Shown here: piece by piece, positions 14,385-22,484 of the stretch
How positions within the stretch are numbered: position 1 is the stretch's first letter
Layout: each line of letters opens with the position of its first letter
Source: a virus
Virus record (IMG/VR): IMGVR_UViG_3300025133_000566
Coordinates: 1-24,844 of that record
Length of the DNA stretch: 24,844 nucleotides
Reading direction: 5' to 3' (one strand)
Notes under the pieces: model-generated
The model's input: the letters and a program-made list of their open reading frames with translations, nothing else
Databases searched by the model: none
What the model was told of the DNA's origin: nothing
Translations under genes and position numbers: made by a program

Positions 14385-17158
14385 CGACCACGCCTCCGTC
14401 GTCCTGCTACAGCTTGTAAGGCTACTTTGATTGATTTAATATTAAGTTTACTTGCTTTGTCTAAAAGAAAGCCAAAGAACGTGTAGTTAACAGATTCACC
14501 TCTAACTGAATCAGAAGTAGCTATTGTGTCTACCTCTTCTACATCAACAAGGTAGTTACCTTCCAAAGCGTTAGTATTGTCGCCATATAGCGCACTTGTG
14601 CCTAACAGTCTATCTTCTAAACCAGCAGGTTTAAATCTGGTTCTAATAGAGTTTTTATTTGCAACCTGCTCAAGAGCAGCTCTATTGATATTATCATCAG
14701 TTACATCAACCAGTTGTGTTACATAATCTTTGTAATCTGAACCTGCTACTGTGTTCCAAGGTCCAAACAACCATGGCTTAATAGGCTCACCAGTTCCTCT
14801 GCTGCTTATTGATGAATAAGAACCTCTTGCCTTTATTTGCTCTTGACCCTCAATACCGATTTGTGATGACTTATAAATCCAATCAACACCTGTTGTTCTT
14901 GTATCCGCAGTTTCTAAGTAGTAATAACCTGGATTCCAAACAATAGTATTCATAGGAGTAGCTAGTGTTCCAGGTGGTGTAGAACCGTAATAATATTCTG
15001 CTGTTGTGATTCCACCTATCAAAGATGACTGAGCATCACCTGTGCCAGTTCTATTTCTTTTTTGAAAGGGAATCCAGATAACAGGATTTTTATTATATCG
15101 ATTTAGATTAGAATAAGGATAAGACGTATTACCAGCGGCATAAGGGATACTAGCATCAAACTTGATATTAATATTTCCAGCAGTGTCTGAAACTTGCGCT
15201 GTTCCTGCAATAGTCCCTGGTGAATATCCGCTATAGTTGACTGCTCGTTCGGTGGGCAACATAAAGACGATTGAGTCGTCTCCTGCTCCTGCGAAGGGAA
15301 CAGTTTGATATTTGGTTGTGTCATAGGAAAACTCTAAGTTAAAACCAAGGACTTGATGATGGCCTGCTTGATTTGTTGTAAAGTAGATGGGCAAATACCA
15401 TAGCTCATCTTCTTCTGTATATGTGGTAGCTTGTGTTACATCTGCTGATAGTTTGTTGCCCCAGCGTTCTAGTGGGTCAAACCAAACTGTGTTGTTGGTA
15501 GAATCTTCTGAACCATCATAAAAACCAATAGTTCTTTTACCTTCGTCAAAATCCCTTGTAGAACCATCAAGTGTGCCGCCTCTACCCCACTGAAATAATC
15601 TCCAAGACTTATTGATACCAATATTTTGTGTAGTTGGTAAACCTTCACGGCTAACAGTTTTATTAATAATCTGTTTAGTTTCACTTCCACCTACGGCAAA
15701 AGTTTTTGTTTGTGTGCTTGTAAGCCAAGGCGATGATATGTTTGGATTACCGCTTACTTTATAAGTATATCCACCAGCACCATCTGGTTCTGACTCTACA
15801 ATCGAAGTAAAAGACCATAGATACCAACCGTTTTTATAAATCCAAACTAAGTTTAGTTCTGGAACAACAAGCATAAGTTGCTCATATACTTCATCATAGG
15901 TTAGATGCACTTGGCTAGTATTATCTCTAAAGCGATAAACAAAGTCTGGGGAGTTTAAGTCTGTTCCTACAAAACCGTTAGCTGCAAAGTAGTGAACAAA
16001 AGGGTTTACTGTGCTATCTGTGAAGAAACGCTTGATTGGAAGCGAAACTTGCTCTGCGGAAAAGCCTGTTCCAGTAGAATACACTCCGTTATCATCAACC
16101 CAAAAGATTCTATTTTGACGGAATAGAACAGCGTTTGGACCTAAACAACCTATTTCGCTATGAACCTCAGTCATACGGCCAGCGGTTAAGAGAACACCTT
16201 GTGATGGTTGGTAAATAAAAGTTTGATCTTTGGACCAAACGATTACCATCTCGTTAAACGTTTTTATTGCTGTAATATCAGAACGTAGTTCGTGAAAGGT
16301 AAAAGTGTTATCACCGATGATAGCGTTTGAAACACCTATATCTGAAAAGTAAATAGATCTTCCAGAGGCATAAACAATACGTCCGTCGTTAGCATCTAAA
16401 TCTACGATACCACCTAGTTCATCATCTGTAATATAACCATACGCATCAATAAACAGACCATCTTTAAAACTTATTGGAGTTATTAGTGATGTTTCACTGT
16501 ATTGGTTTGTTAGTGAAGACCATACATGGTCTCTTGAGTTTAAGTTATTAACCCGTTTATCTCTATTCGTTATAAAAGCTGCTGGATTGTAGATAAAGAC
16601 ACCTGATTCTTTTGAACCAAAATAGACTTTACCTAGATAATCACTAAAAAAGAAATCATCACTTTTAGCTTCTTTTATGCTTGAATAGTTTAGCAAAGGT
16701 GGTCTTGCTTCAAGAAAACCTCTGTAATAACCAGTAGTTTGGTTAGTCTTCTCTTGTTCGGCAGTGTGATCGTAGAGAACTTCCTGCCAAAAGTTATTTG
16801 TAGTTACGTCATAGATGTTAACACAGTAGTAATCAAGGTAATCTGTGCCTGCTTCTGCCTTATATCCAGTCCATCCTCGTGCTAAAAACACAGAAAGGAT
16901 CTGTTCATGACCAAAATCTGTTACAAAAGTATAAGAACCTAAGTGTTTCCTTAGACCAAACTCCTCGTTATTTGCAGCATCACCAGTTATGCGCGCAGAT
17001 AAGGGAGCGTTAAACTCCATAAGAGTGCCAAAACCATCACGAGTTTCGTAAAGTCCACGGTTTTTATAAAGGTTTTGGATAAACGTTTGGTTATTGTAGG
17101 GGTCGCTAAGAGCCATACCGTCTGTTATTATATCTATTTCTTTTTTAGGACTGGCCAT
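14381..17158 (-). CDS. Tail nozzle / tail tubular protein B-like, 925 aa
   Basis: A beta-rich protein of the nozzle class (T7 gp12, P22 gp10). The N-terminal half has propeller-like strands: GRIVYASGRSIYFSDIG, DITAIKTFNEMVIVWSKDQT, GCLGPNAVLFRQNRIFWVDD and NGVYSTGTGFSAEQVS, which match the conserved 'identity of first value, FWxSxxGVY' pattern of these proteins. The C-terminus is Arg-rich (GRRRRGR). The ORF is open up to an ATG at 17182, but GGAG at 17167-17164 lies five bases before the ATG at 17158 and only two before the one at 17161, so MASPKKE at 17158 is my chosen start. It lies downstream of the adaptor, from which it is separated by the homing endonuclease gene, and it overlaps that gene by 14 bases. 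In the virion it would close the DNA channel below the adaptor. Confidence 0.8.
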   Translation of the reverse strand: MASPKKEIDIITDGMALSDPYNNQTFIQNLYKNRGLYETRDGFGTLMEFNAPLSARITGDAANNEEFGLRKHLGSYTFVTDFGHEQILSVFLARGWTGYKAEAGTDYLDYYCVNIYDVTTNNFWQEVLYDHTAEQEKTNQTTGYYRGFLEARPPLLNYSSIKEAKSDDFFFSDYLGKVYFGSKESGVFIYNPAAFITNRDKRVNNLNSRDHVWSSLTNQYSETSLITPISFKDGLFIDAYGYITDDELGGIVDLDANDGRIVYASGRSIYFSDIGVSNAIIGDNTFTFHELRSDITAIKTFNEMVIVWSKDQTFIYQPSQGVLLTAGRMTEVHSEIGCLGPNAVLFRQNRIFWVDDNGVYSTGTGFSAEQVSLPIKRFFTDSTVNPFVHYFAANGFVGTDLNSPDFVYRFRDNTSQVHLTYDEVYEQLMLVVPELNLVWIYKNGWYLWSFTSIVESEPDGAGGYTYKVSGNPNISSPWLTSTQTKTFAVGGSETKQIINKTVSREGLPTTQNIGINKSWRLFQWGRGGTLDGSTRDFDEGKRTIGFYDGSEDSTNNTVWFDPLERWGNKLSADVTQATTYTEEDELWYLPIYFTTNQAGHHQVLGFNLEFSYDTTKYQTVPFAGAGDDSIVFMLPTERAVNYSGYSPGTIAGTAQVSDTAGNINIKFDASIPYAAGNTSYPYSNLNRYNKNPVIWIPFQKRNRTGTGDAQSSLIGGITTAEYYYGSTPPGTLATPMNTIVWNPGYYYLETADTRTTGVDWIYKSSQIGIEGQEQIKARGSYSSISSRGTGEPIKPWLFGPWNTVAGSDYKDYVTQLVDVTDDNINRAALEQVANKNSIRTRFKPAGLEDRLLGTSALYGDNTNALEGNYLVDVEEVDTIATSDSVRGESVNYTFFGFLLDKASKLNIKSIKVALQAVAGRRRRGR

Positions 17159-17699
17159 CATATCTCCACTTAAACCCACCACAGGTTGCTTGTTTGTTGC
17201 GGCAAACTCTTGAGATACCGTTTCGATTAGCTTTGGTTAAGTCTTCTGCTTCCTTAGCGCTATTAAAGGTAGCGATTAACTTTCCGCTTTTATTAAGTTG
17301 GATTACTTTCTTAGACCTGTATTGATTTCCACGCAGAAACTCTGTGTGCTGCTTAATAAGTTCTGGCGACCTTGGTATCCCTTTATTCCAAGAAACCTGT
17401 CCAGTGCGATCTGGTGGTCTTCCTGCGGTCATACAGATATTTAACTGAGGCTGATATATATCGATATAGAGTTGTTCCATCTTTACAAGATTTGTTTCTT
17501 CACAGTTGATGAGAACACTGAACTTGTGATTATCAGGACCATATTTTTTTAGAGAGTTATAAATCGCTTGCTGTCCCTTACAACGAAGCTTTTTGTAGTC
17601 TCTCCATCTTTCTGAACAACTAACGGAGCTTCCAATATAAGTCTTTCCGTTTGGTGAAACTATTCTATAAATACCTATTTCTCGTTTATGGTAAGCCAT
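17145..17699 (-). CDS. GIY-YIG homing endonuclease with NUMOD3 and NUMOD1-like regions
   Basis: A complete 184-residue free-standing homing endonuclease. The catalytic GIY-YIG domain spans about residues 7-90: GIY at 9-11, YIG at 21-23, catalytic Arg31, catalytic Glu75 and Asn87 are all present. Residues 100-124 match NUMOD3 (GQVSWNKGIPRSPELIKQ) and 131-179 match a NUMOD1/IENR1 helix-turn-helix (KVIQLNKSGKLIATFNSAKE through GISRVCRNK to GGFKWRY). All active-site residues look intact, so it is probably active. Such enzymes nick or cut a cognate site near their insertion point and copy themselves into phages that lack them. It sits between adaptor and nozzle genes, not inside an intron or intein. 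AAAGGA lies eight bases before the start. Its last codons carry the ribosome-binding site and start codon of the nozzle gene. Confidence 0.93.
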   Translation of the reverse strand: MAYHKREIGIYRIVSPNGKTYIGSSVSCSERWRDYKKLRCKGQQAIYNSLKKYGPDNHKFSVLINCEETNLVKMEQLYIDIYQPQLNICMTAGRPPDRTGQVSWNKGIPRSPELIKQHTEFLRGNQYRSKKVIQLNKSGKLIATFNSAKEAEDLTKANRNGISRVCRNKQATCGGFKWRYDGQS

Positions 17700-17723
17700 A
17701 TTTTAGTTCCTTTCACAGTGATT

Positions 17724-17737
17724 CATATATTTACCAC
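17724..17737 (-). promoter_or_regulatory. GTGGTAAATATATG motif, copy 3
   Basis: GTGGTAAATATATG follows the adaptor stop on the minus strand, about 25 bases before the homing endonuclease start. It shares GTGGTAAATA with copies 1 and 2. No -35-like box was identified. An ATG at its end opens only a seven-codon reading frame, which I do not call a gene. Confidence 0.2.
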
Positions 17738-17738
17738 C

Positions 17739-18428
17739 TTAGTAATATGTTGCTTCGTCTGTTCCTACGACGTTATTGTTTTGATTCCATGACCTACCAG
17801 TCATAAGGTAAGAATCTAACTCGTTTTTCCTCATAGTAAGTTGAGCCATCAAGATTGGATTAGCAGCAAAGTCTTTGATTTGGTAGTGTTTACAAGCCAT
17901 AAGTGCGATAAGGTCACCATAATATGCAGCTATTTCGTTTAGATAAACACCAGCACCTGTTGCTGTATTAATAACTGTGAACGGTTCTGTGGGAAAACCA
18001 ACATATTCTACAAGGCAACTATCAGCTTGTTCGCTAAATAAAAGTTGTGTGCCTCTTAACATATAGCGGTTTACACCGTTTCGCATCTCTACGAGTGAGT
18101 TTGCAGCCTGTAAGTAATAGCGTGCTAGCCCTGTGCCAGCATCTGAGCGCGCTACTCTCATCAGACGATACAGCCTATCAGCAACAGGAGCACTGCCCAT
18201 AATAGCGTTTCCTGAAGCTCCTGGGAGAGCTAAGTCTAAAGTATCAGCGTTGATATTGATGTAGTTCTGAGAAGTTCCAAACAAGTTACTATCTGATTCA
18301 GCAGCTTTAAAAGTTAACTCTCTCCATCCTAAGTTTAAAAAGTTTACTTTTGTATCATCATCCATAAAAGTAAGATCGGAATCGTCTACATATTGTTTAA
18401 ACAGTTCTGCGATTTGTGCTGTATTCAT
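17739..18428 (-). CDS. Head-tail adaptor (tail tubular protein A-like)
   Basis: A 229-residue protein at the position and size of podovirus adaptors (T7 gp11 is 196 aa). The N-terminus is helical (residues 1-45, IAELFKQYVDDSDLTFMDD, then NFLNLGWRELTFKAAE), typical of the helical bundle that packs under the portal. A central beta region includes DTLDLALPG and ALPGASGNAIM, with VADRLYRLMRVA, LLFSEQADSCLVEYVGFP. A C-terminal helix (ALMACKHYQIKDFAANPILM) and an Asn/Tyr-rich tail follow. Portal, adaptor and nozzle are in the usual order, apart from the inserted endonuclease. CGGAG lies nine bases before the ATG, seven bases after the portal stop. Identity rests on position and fold pattern more than on a diagnostic motif. 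Confidence 0.75.
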   Translation of the reverse strand: MNTAQIAELFKQYVDDSDLTFMDDDTKVNFLNLGWRELTFKAAESDSNLFGTSQNYININADTLDLALPGASGNAIMGSAPVADRLYRLMRVARSDAGTGLARYYLQAANSLVEMRNGVNRYMLRGTQLLFSEQADSCLVEYVGFPTEPFTVINTATGAGVYLNEIAAYYGDLIALMACKHYQIKDFAANPILMAQLTMRKNELDSYLMTGRSWNQNNNVVGTDEATYY

Positions 18429-18434
18429 GTGTTA

Positions 18435-20393
18435 TTACTCCGTTGGCCTTCTATTAATAACTGCTAAGTCGTTACTTTGTGCCTGTTGTCGAACTTGACC
18501 ACGTTGTGTAGTCATAGCGTTTACCAACATAGCGTCTTCAGCAGAACCTTCTATCTGTTGTTCAGCAGCTTGTGGACTTTGAGTTACAAGTCCTTCTAAC
18601 ATCTTATCTTGATCGTTCGTAGGTAAGTGTGTTGGGAATACTCTGTATTTAACTCTATTCTCACCAGGGTTTTTAGGATCAGGTGGAGTGTAAGTAGCCA
18701 AGGCAATAAGAATATCTCTCATGTAATCCTGAACAAACTGAGCTAACTCATAATATTCAGGTGTTTTCATGTAATCACCAAAGATTGAAGTGAACTTTGG
18801 AATATCATCAGTAGCAAAGATTTCAATCTGTGCGCCTGCTTTAACAGCATCAAGCATGTCTTGGACGTGATTGCGGGATTGGATTTCTTCAAGAACCATG
18901 GCGTTGCCTGTCTTAAAGGAGATTTCACGCATAGCCTGCTTTTTATCGATAAGGCCAAGTTCAAGTAAGTTAAGAATCTTAGCATCTCTATCTTGGGCTT
19001 CATCACGGAATAGTGAACCAGCTTCGATAAATACTTCTGGCTTATTAACAATATTTGTTTGTGATAGTGAACGCCAAACTAACTTGCCTGTTGTATCCAT
19101 CATGTTAATAAAACGTTCTTCGGTGTAATATTCTTTCATCAACTGAAGAACAGATTCAGACATCTTCTTAACAGCGCTTTCGATGTTTTCCTGAGTCATA
19201 ACTAACTGACTAACATCTTGCTTGCCAAGGGCCTCAATAGCCTTGCCAGAGGTCACACCTACTGCTCGCTTGCCGAGTGTAGTTGAGTGAACACCAGCAA
19301 CGTCCAGCATCTCGCTCTGTAAGCGCGATACATGGTCGAGAACATAGCTAGGCATACCTTTCATCGCTATTTGTTGAGGAGCGCCACCAGCGGCGTTGTA
19401 GTAGATCTTTTCACCGGGGGTTCCACGGATTGATGAGCCGTTTACACCAGACGTTTTTGGAATCAACCACTTTGGGTTTGACATCATCTCAACGTTCTGA
19501 ACGATTTGGTTTCTAACTTTATTGTAGAGGTTCTGAAGATCTAAGATGTTTGACACCATGCCGATGCCCCACAACTTATCAGGCAAGTTTGTGTAACGAA
19601 TAAACTGAACAGGAATACCCTTGATTGGGCTTTTTCCTTTGTAAAGCCAAGTGTTACCCATAACGATGCCGTAGTTACCATCTTTAAAATATACTGAGTA
19701 GATCTCTACACGAGGATAGTAAAAGGATTCACCTTGATATGATTTAGTATGTGGGTAAGAGTTGTCTTCTGATTGGTCAGATGATAAAGCTTGAGCGTCG
19801 TTGATTGCTTCCATATGTTGTGGATATGCAGCTTCAAGGTCTTTTTTACGAACAATCTTACGACAAGCGATAAAAGAAGATTCATCTGGGTTAGAACATC
19901 CAGCTTCAAAGAAAAGATCGTAAGGTGAGATAACTTCTAGTTTGATACAATCCTCTTCAGCATCGTAGTATTCTTTTAAAGCACAGTTACCGCAGGAGAC
20001 TAACCACTCAATAGCAGTAGTTAGTTCGCGTTTTACACTTTGACTATGATAAAAATATTTAAGTGCTTCCTCAGAAGACTTCGCTTTGATGATATCTTCG
20101 TTAGAAGGTGAAGCAGGCATAACTGAAACGCCTGGATAGTTAGTTGCTAAACGCGATGTTACAGCCCGATACATATTCAGAATCAGGTTTACGATCAACT
20201 GATTACGTCCAGGCTGATTCCGAAGGGTTACATACTGTTGAAGAGACTTATCATAACGAACGTTCTGTTGTCCGTTAAGATACATGAGAGATAAATCCCA
20301 TACTCTAGTTTGATTAAGTTTAGCGTTTCTAGCTGAATCCAACATAGATTTGATTTGTGTAGGAAAGCCATCATGTTCTAGATTGTTTTGCAT
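18435..20393 (-). CDS. Portal protein
   Basis: A 652-residue protein with typical portal features: an N-terminal helix with ARNAKLNQTRVWDLSLMYLNG, and a clip/wing region with NLILNMYRAVTSRLATNYPG, VSPYDLFFEAG-like and VQFIRYTNLPDKLWGIGM. A stem follows with DLQNLYNKVRNQIVQNVEMM, then the crown helix region (LDVAGVHSTTLGKRAVGVTS, then SGKAIEAL). Those stretches resemble P22- and SPP1-type portals and the family to which large podovirus portals belong. The portal forms the dodecameric DNA entry ring at one capsid vertex and binds terminase and adaptor. It is followed by the adaptor. Its ATG overlaps the stop of the 151-aa gene by one base (TGATG), indicating coupling. It lies downstream of the capsid gene instead of upstream, which is unusual. 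Confidence 0.9.
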   Translation of the reverse strand: MQNNLEHDGFPTQIKSMLDSARNAKLNQTRVWDLSLMYLNGQQNVRYDKSLQQYVTLRNQPGRNQLIVNLILNMYRAVTSRLATNYPGVSVMPASPSNEDIIKAKSSEEALKYFYHSQSVKRELTTAIEWLVSCGNCALKEYYDAEEDCIKLEVISPYDLFFEAGCSNPDESSFIACRKIVRKKDLEAAYPQHMEAINDAQALSSDQSEDNSYPHTKSYQGESFYYPRVEIYSVYFKDGNYGIVMGNTWLYKGKSPIKGIPVQFIRYTNLPDKLWGIGMVSNILDLQNLYNKVRNQIVQNVEMMSNPKWLIPKTSGVNGSSIRGTPGEKIYYNAAGGAPQQIAMKGMPSYVLDHVSRLQSEMLDVAGVHSTTLGKRAVGVTSGKAIEALGKQDVSQLVMTQENIESAVKKMSESVLQLMKEYYTEERFINMMDTTGKLVWRSLSQTNIVNKPEVFIEAGSLFRDEAQDRDAKILNLLELGLIDKKQAMREISFKTGNAMVLEEIQSRNHVQDMLDAVKAGAQIEIFATDDIPKFTSIFGDYMKTPEYYELAQFVQDYMRDILIALATYTPPDPKNPGENRVKYRVFPTHLPTNDQDKMLEGLVTQSPQAAEQQIEGSAEDAMLVNAMTTQRGQVRQQAQSNDLAVINRRPTE

Positions 20394-20848
20394 CAGTTGC
20401 TTATCCCCTTATCACCATCTTTTTTGCTAAACTTGTTGTATAAAGCTAAAGCTTGTGTAAAAGCATCACCTTCAGTTTCTTTCTTTTTCTTCTTCTTCTT
20501 GTCGTCTTTTCCTGGCTGTTTAGCTAAAGCGCTGGGTTGTTCTAACTCTTGCTCTGCTTCTGAAGCTTCTTGAAAGACTTCTTCTCTTTGCTCTTTATCA
20601 GAAACTACGCCACCAATAGCTTTACCACCTTGGTAACCAGCTTGTATAGCTGCTGGGTTTCCTGATCCAAAGTATGCACCGACCGCAGCACCAACGATTG
20701 GAGCTATACTACCAATAACATCGCCAGCCGACGTTTCCATAGACATATTTGTAGCGGCAGTTTTGCGTATTTTTGCTGCTTTTCGTTCGTCTTCTTTCTT
20801 TGTGTCAAAGACTTTACCGCTTGGTAAGCTTCCTTTGTATTTAGTCAT
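20393..20848 (-). CDS. Small portal-adjacent protein with LPSGKVF signature, 151 aa
   Basis: The N-terminus reads MTKYKGSLPSGKVFDTKKED; LPSGKVF at residues 8-14 is nearly the same as LPSGRVF in the 681-aa ejection protein. A glycine/alanine-rich hydrophobic segment follows (about residues 43-80, with SIAPIVGAAVGAYFGSGNP and GGKAIGG), resembling a glycine zipper. Then come acidic coiled-coil-like residues and seven consecutive Lys (encoded near 20477-20500 by an AAG-rich tract). It has no signal peptide. Its place beside the portal and the shared signature suggest a core or portal-associated virion protein, but this is inference. Its start overlaps the end of the 66-aa gene by eight bases, and AGGA lies eight bases before the ATG. 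Confidence 0.75.
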   Translation of the reverse strand: MTKYKGSLPSGKVFDTKKEDERKAAKIRKTAATNMSMETSAGDVIGSIAPIVGAAVGAYFGSGNPAAIQAGYQGGKAIGGVVSDKEQREEVFQEASEAEQELEQPSALAKQPGKDDKKKKKKKETEGDAFTQALALYNKFSKKDGDKGISN

Positions 20849-21041
20849 GATATACGTCCTGTAAAGTTGAACTACCTTGCAGTTCTTCTTGCTTATCCCA
20901 CATCTGGTTTTGGCTTAGTTCCCAGTTAATCTTACTGGTCATAGCACTTAATAAGCAAGACAAATCATACCCTATTTTCGATAACGCTGTAATAGCAGCA
21001 AGATAGAAGATGATTTGTAATACTGAAAAGATAGTTATCAT
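20841..21041 (-). CDS. Small single-pass membrane protein, 66 aa
   Basis: The protein begins with a hydrophobic helix (about residues 3-20, TIFSVLQIIFYLAAITALS), followed by a shorter amphipathic region and a polar C-terminus (ELSQNQMWDKQEELQGSS). It has no lipobox and no recognised family. It is the first gene after the capsid hairpin, and its ribosome-binding site (TGGAG) lies nine bases before the ATG, just outside the stem. Membrane proteins in structural operons may be holin-like or may act in host-membrane remodelling; I cannot choose. It overlaps the next gene by eight bases, a sign of coupled translation. Confidence 0.65.
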   Translation of the reverse strand: MITIFSVLQIIFYLAAITALSKIGYDLSCLLSAMTSKINWELSQNQMWDKQEELQGSSTLQDVYHD

Positions 21042-21055
21042 AAATATAAACTCCA

Positions 21056-21088
21056 GAAGAGGGGCAGCCCAAGCGACTGCCCCCCTTC
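21056..21088 (-). terminator. 12-bp GC-rich hairpin after the capsid gene, possible terminator
   Basis: GAAGGGGGGCAG (21088-21077) pairs with CTGCCCCTCTTC (21067-21056) over 12 bp with one G-T wobble, around a nine-base loop. It begins about 13 bases after the major capsid stop on the minus strand. The downstream bases (TGGAGTTTATATTT) are T-rich but do not form a solid U-tract, so termination may be partial, as after T7 gene 10. It may also protect the capsid mRNA 3' end. The ribosome-binding site of the next gene follows directly. Confidence 0.65.
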
Positions 21089-21101
21089 CAAAAATAATCT
21101 C

Positions 21102-22451
21102 TTAGAGAGAAACGCCGATTAGAGCACCGTTTGCGTTAGGACGCTCACAGTATTCGTCACAATACATCCTAAAGTAACCCTCATAAGCGTCGATGCCTCC
21201 AGTTCCAACACCAGCACGAGCTAGGATGTTTCCGTCTAGGTCAGCGAATCCAGCCTTTTCAAGCTCTGCTAGTTTCCATGCTTTCGTGTGAAGGAAGTAT
21301 AACATGTTCTTACCGGCATCTACTGATACACGAATAGGGATGTTATTAAATCCTAGACCACTGAAACCACCGTCGCCCTTACCAGCACTACCAGTGTCTT
21401 TGTAAAGGTTACCGGGAACACCAGCAGCAGTAACACCAACCAAGAGGGCAGTGTAAGAAGCGCGCTGTGATGGGTTCATCATGATCATGTCTGGCTCTAA
21501 ACCTGACTCTGAGAAGATGCTATCAGTAAGAGTTTGCATACGCTCAAGAGCTAAGTTCTGGAACGTATCGTAGTCAGCAATAACGCCACTGTCTTCGACT
21601 GAGCGGATAGAATCAGACTGTAGTGCAGGAACACCAGTTGCATCAGTTCGGTCAACACCGAAGTGGCTACCAGAAGCGAGGTTAGTCGCAATACCAGTGA
21701 TTTCAAGGTTAGCGTTAGCTAGTGCAGCAGCATCACCAGTGATTTCAACAGCGTAGCAATCATCATCACGAAGCGCGGTGAGCACGGCGTAAGCAGCACC
21801 AGAAGTAAGAACAACTGTGTTAGCAGCAGTATTTACTGAAGTAACAGTAACGAGCACACCAGCGTTCTGGATTGCGTAATCGCTCATGCGACGCATCTTG
21901 ACCTGAAGTGATCCACCAGCGGCAACAGCAGCAGCGCGCTTACGCTCTAGCTCAGAAGCATCACCAGAGAAGGGGATGTCCGTGCCACCAGCAGAGTTAG
22001 CTAGGGCACCAGCAGCACCGTTGCCTACGCGGGTGTGAATCCAACCAGTAGTTGTCTGACCTGAGAAGGTAGCAACGTTGGCTCTCTTACGAACGTCTTC
22101 AACAAGCTTACGAAGCTCTAGGTCGATGTAGTTACCGAAAGAGTAAGCGCCTTTAGCACTTGAGATAGCTGGACCACTTAGTTGAAAGCGACCGTAAAGG
22201 AACTTCGCAGTGATTTGAAGCTCTTCGTAAGTCTGGTTACCAGCAGTTGGTAGAGCAGCGCCTTCAGCAGCGAAGCCTACACCGTTGTTACGGGCGACGT
22301 GAACAGGAACGACAACGCGCTTACCTGACCAGTCAAGTTTGGCCTTTTCGAATAACTCAAGCATGAGAACTTCTTGGTTGAGCTGTTCCGCGATTGCCTT
22401 CGCGTAAAAGTTTTTTAGAACACTATCGAGTGTTGCGATTGATGCTGACAT
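21102..22451 (-). CDS. Major capsid protein
   Basis: A 449-residue protein with the layout of HK97-fold capsid proteins: an N-terminal helix (LDSVLKNFYAKAIAEQLNQE), and an E-loop and spine helix region (VVVPVHVARNNGVGFAAEG, then FQLSGPAISSAKGAYSFGNY, LRKLVEDVRKRANVATF). The A/P-domain has LEPDMIMMNPSQRASYTALL, which is a typical capsid-protein signature, and the C-terminal part ends with GIDAYEGYFRMYCDEYCERP. It has no N-terminal delta domain; scaffolding comes from the separate gene upstream. AAGGAG eight bases before the ATG is the strongest ribosome-binding site in the window. The gene looks more G+C-rich than its neighbours: one 60-base line inside it (21901-21960) has 35 G/C, against 18 in a line of the 1784-aa gene (6661-6720). 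This fits strong codon selection in a highly expressed gene. Confidence 0.92.
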   Translation of the reverse strand: MSASIATLDSVLKNFYAKAIAEQLNQEVLMLELFEKAKLDWSGKRVVVPVHVARNNGVGFAAEGAALPTAGNQTYEELQITAKFLYGRFQLSGPAISSAKGAYSFGNYIDLELRKLVEDVRKRANVATFSGQTTTGWIHTRVGNGAAGALANSAGGTDIPFSGDASELERKRAAAVAAGGSLQVKMRRMSDYAIQNAGVLVTVTSVNTAANTVVLTSGAAYAVLTALRDDDCYAVEITGDAAALANANLEITGIATNLASGSHFGVDRTDATGVPALQSDSIRSVEDSGVIADYDTFQNLALERMQTLTDSIFSESGLEPDMIMMNPSQRASYTALLVGVTAAGVPGNLYKDTGSAGKGDGGFSGLGFNNIPIRVSVDAGKNMLYFLHTKAWKLAELEKAGFADLDGNILARAGVGTGGIDAYEGYFRMYCDEYCERPNANGALIGVSL

Positions 22452-22484
22452 AATAAAATCTCCTTATAGTTGTTTATGTCCGGT

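Noticed and set aside
17159-17182. ATG at 17182 or 17161 as the nozzle start
   Set aside because: GGAG lies downstream of the first and only two bases before the second; spacing to the ATG at 17158 is suitable.
20477-20500. Possible programmed frameshift at the AAG-rich Lys tract
   Set aside because: The in-frame bases do not form an X-XXY-YYZ slippery heptamer, and the reading frame continues normally to a stop that couples with the portal start.
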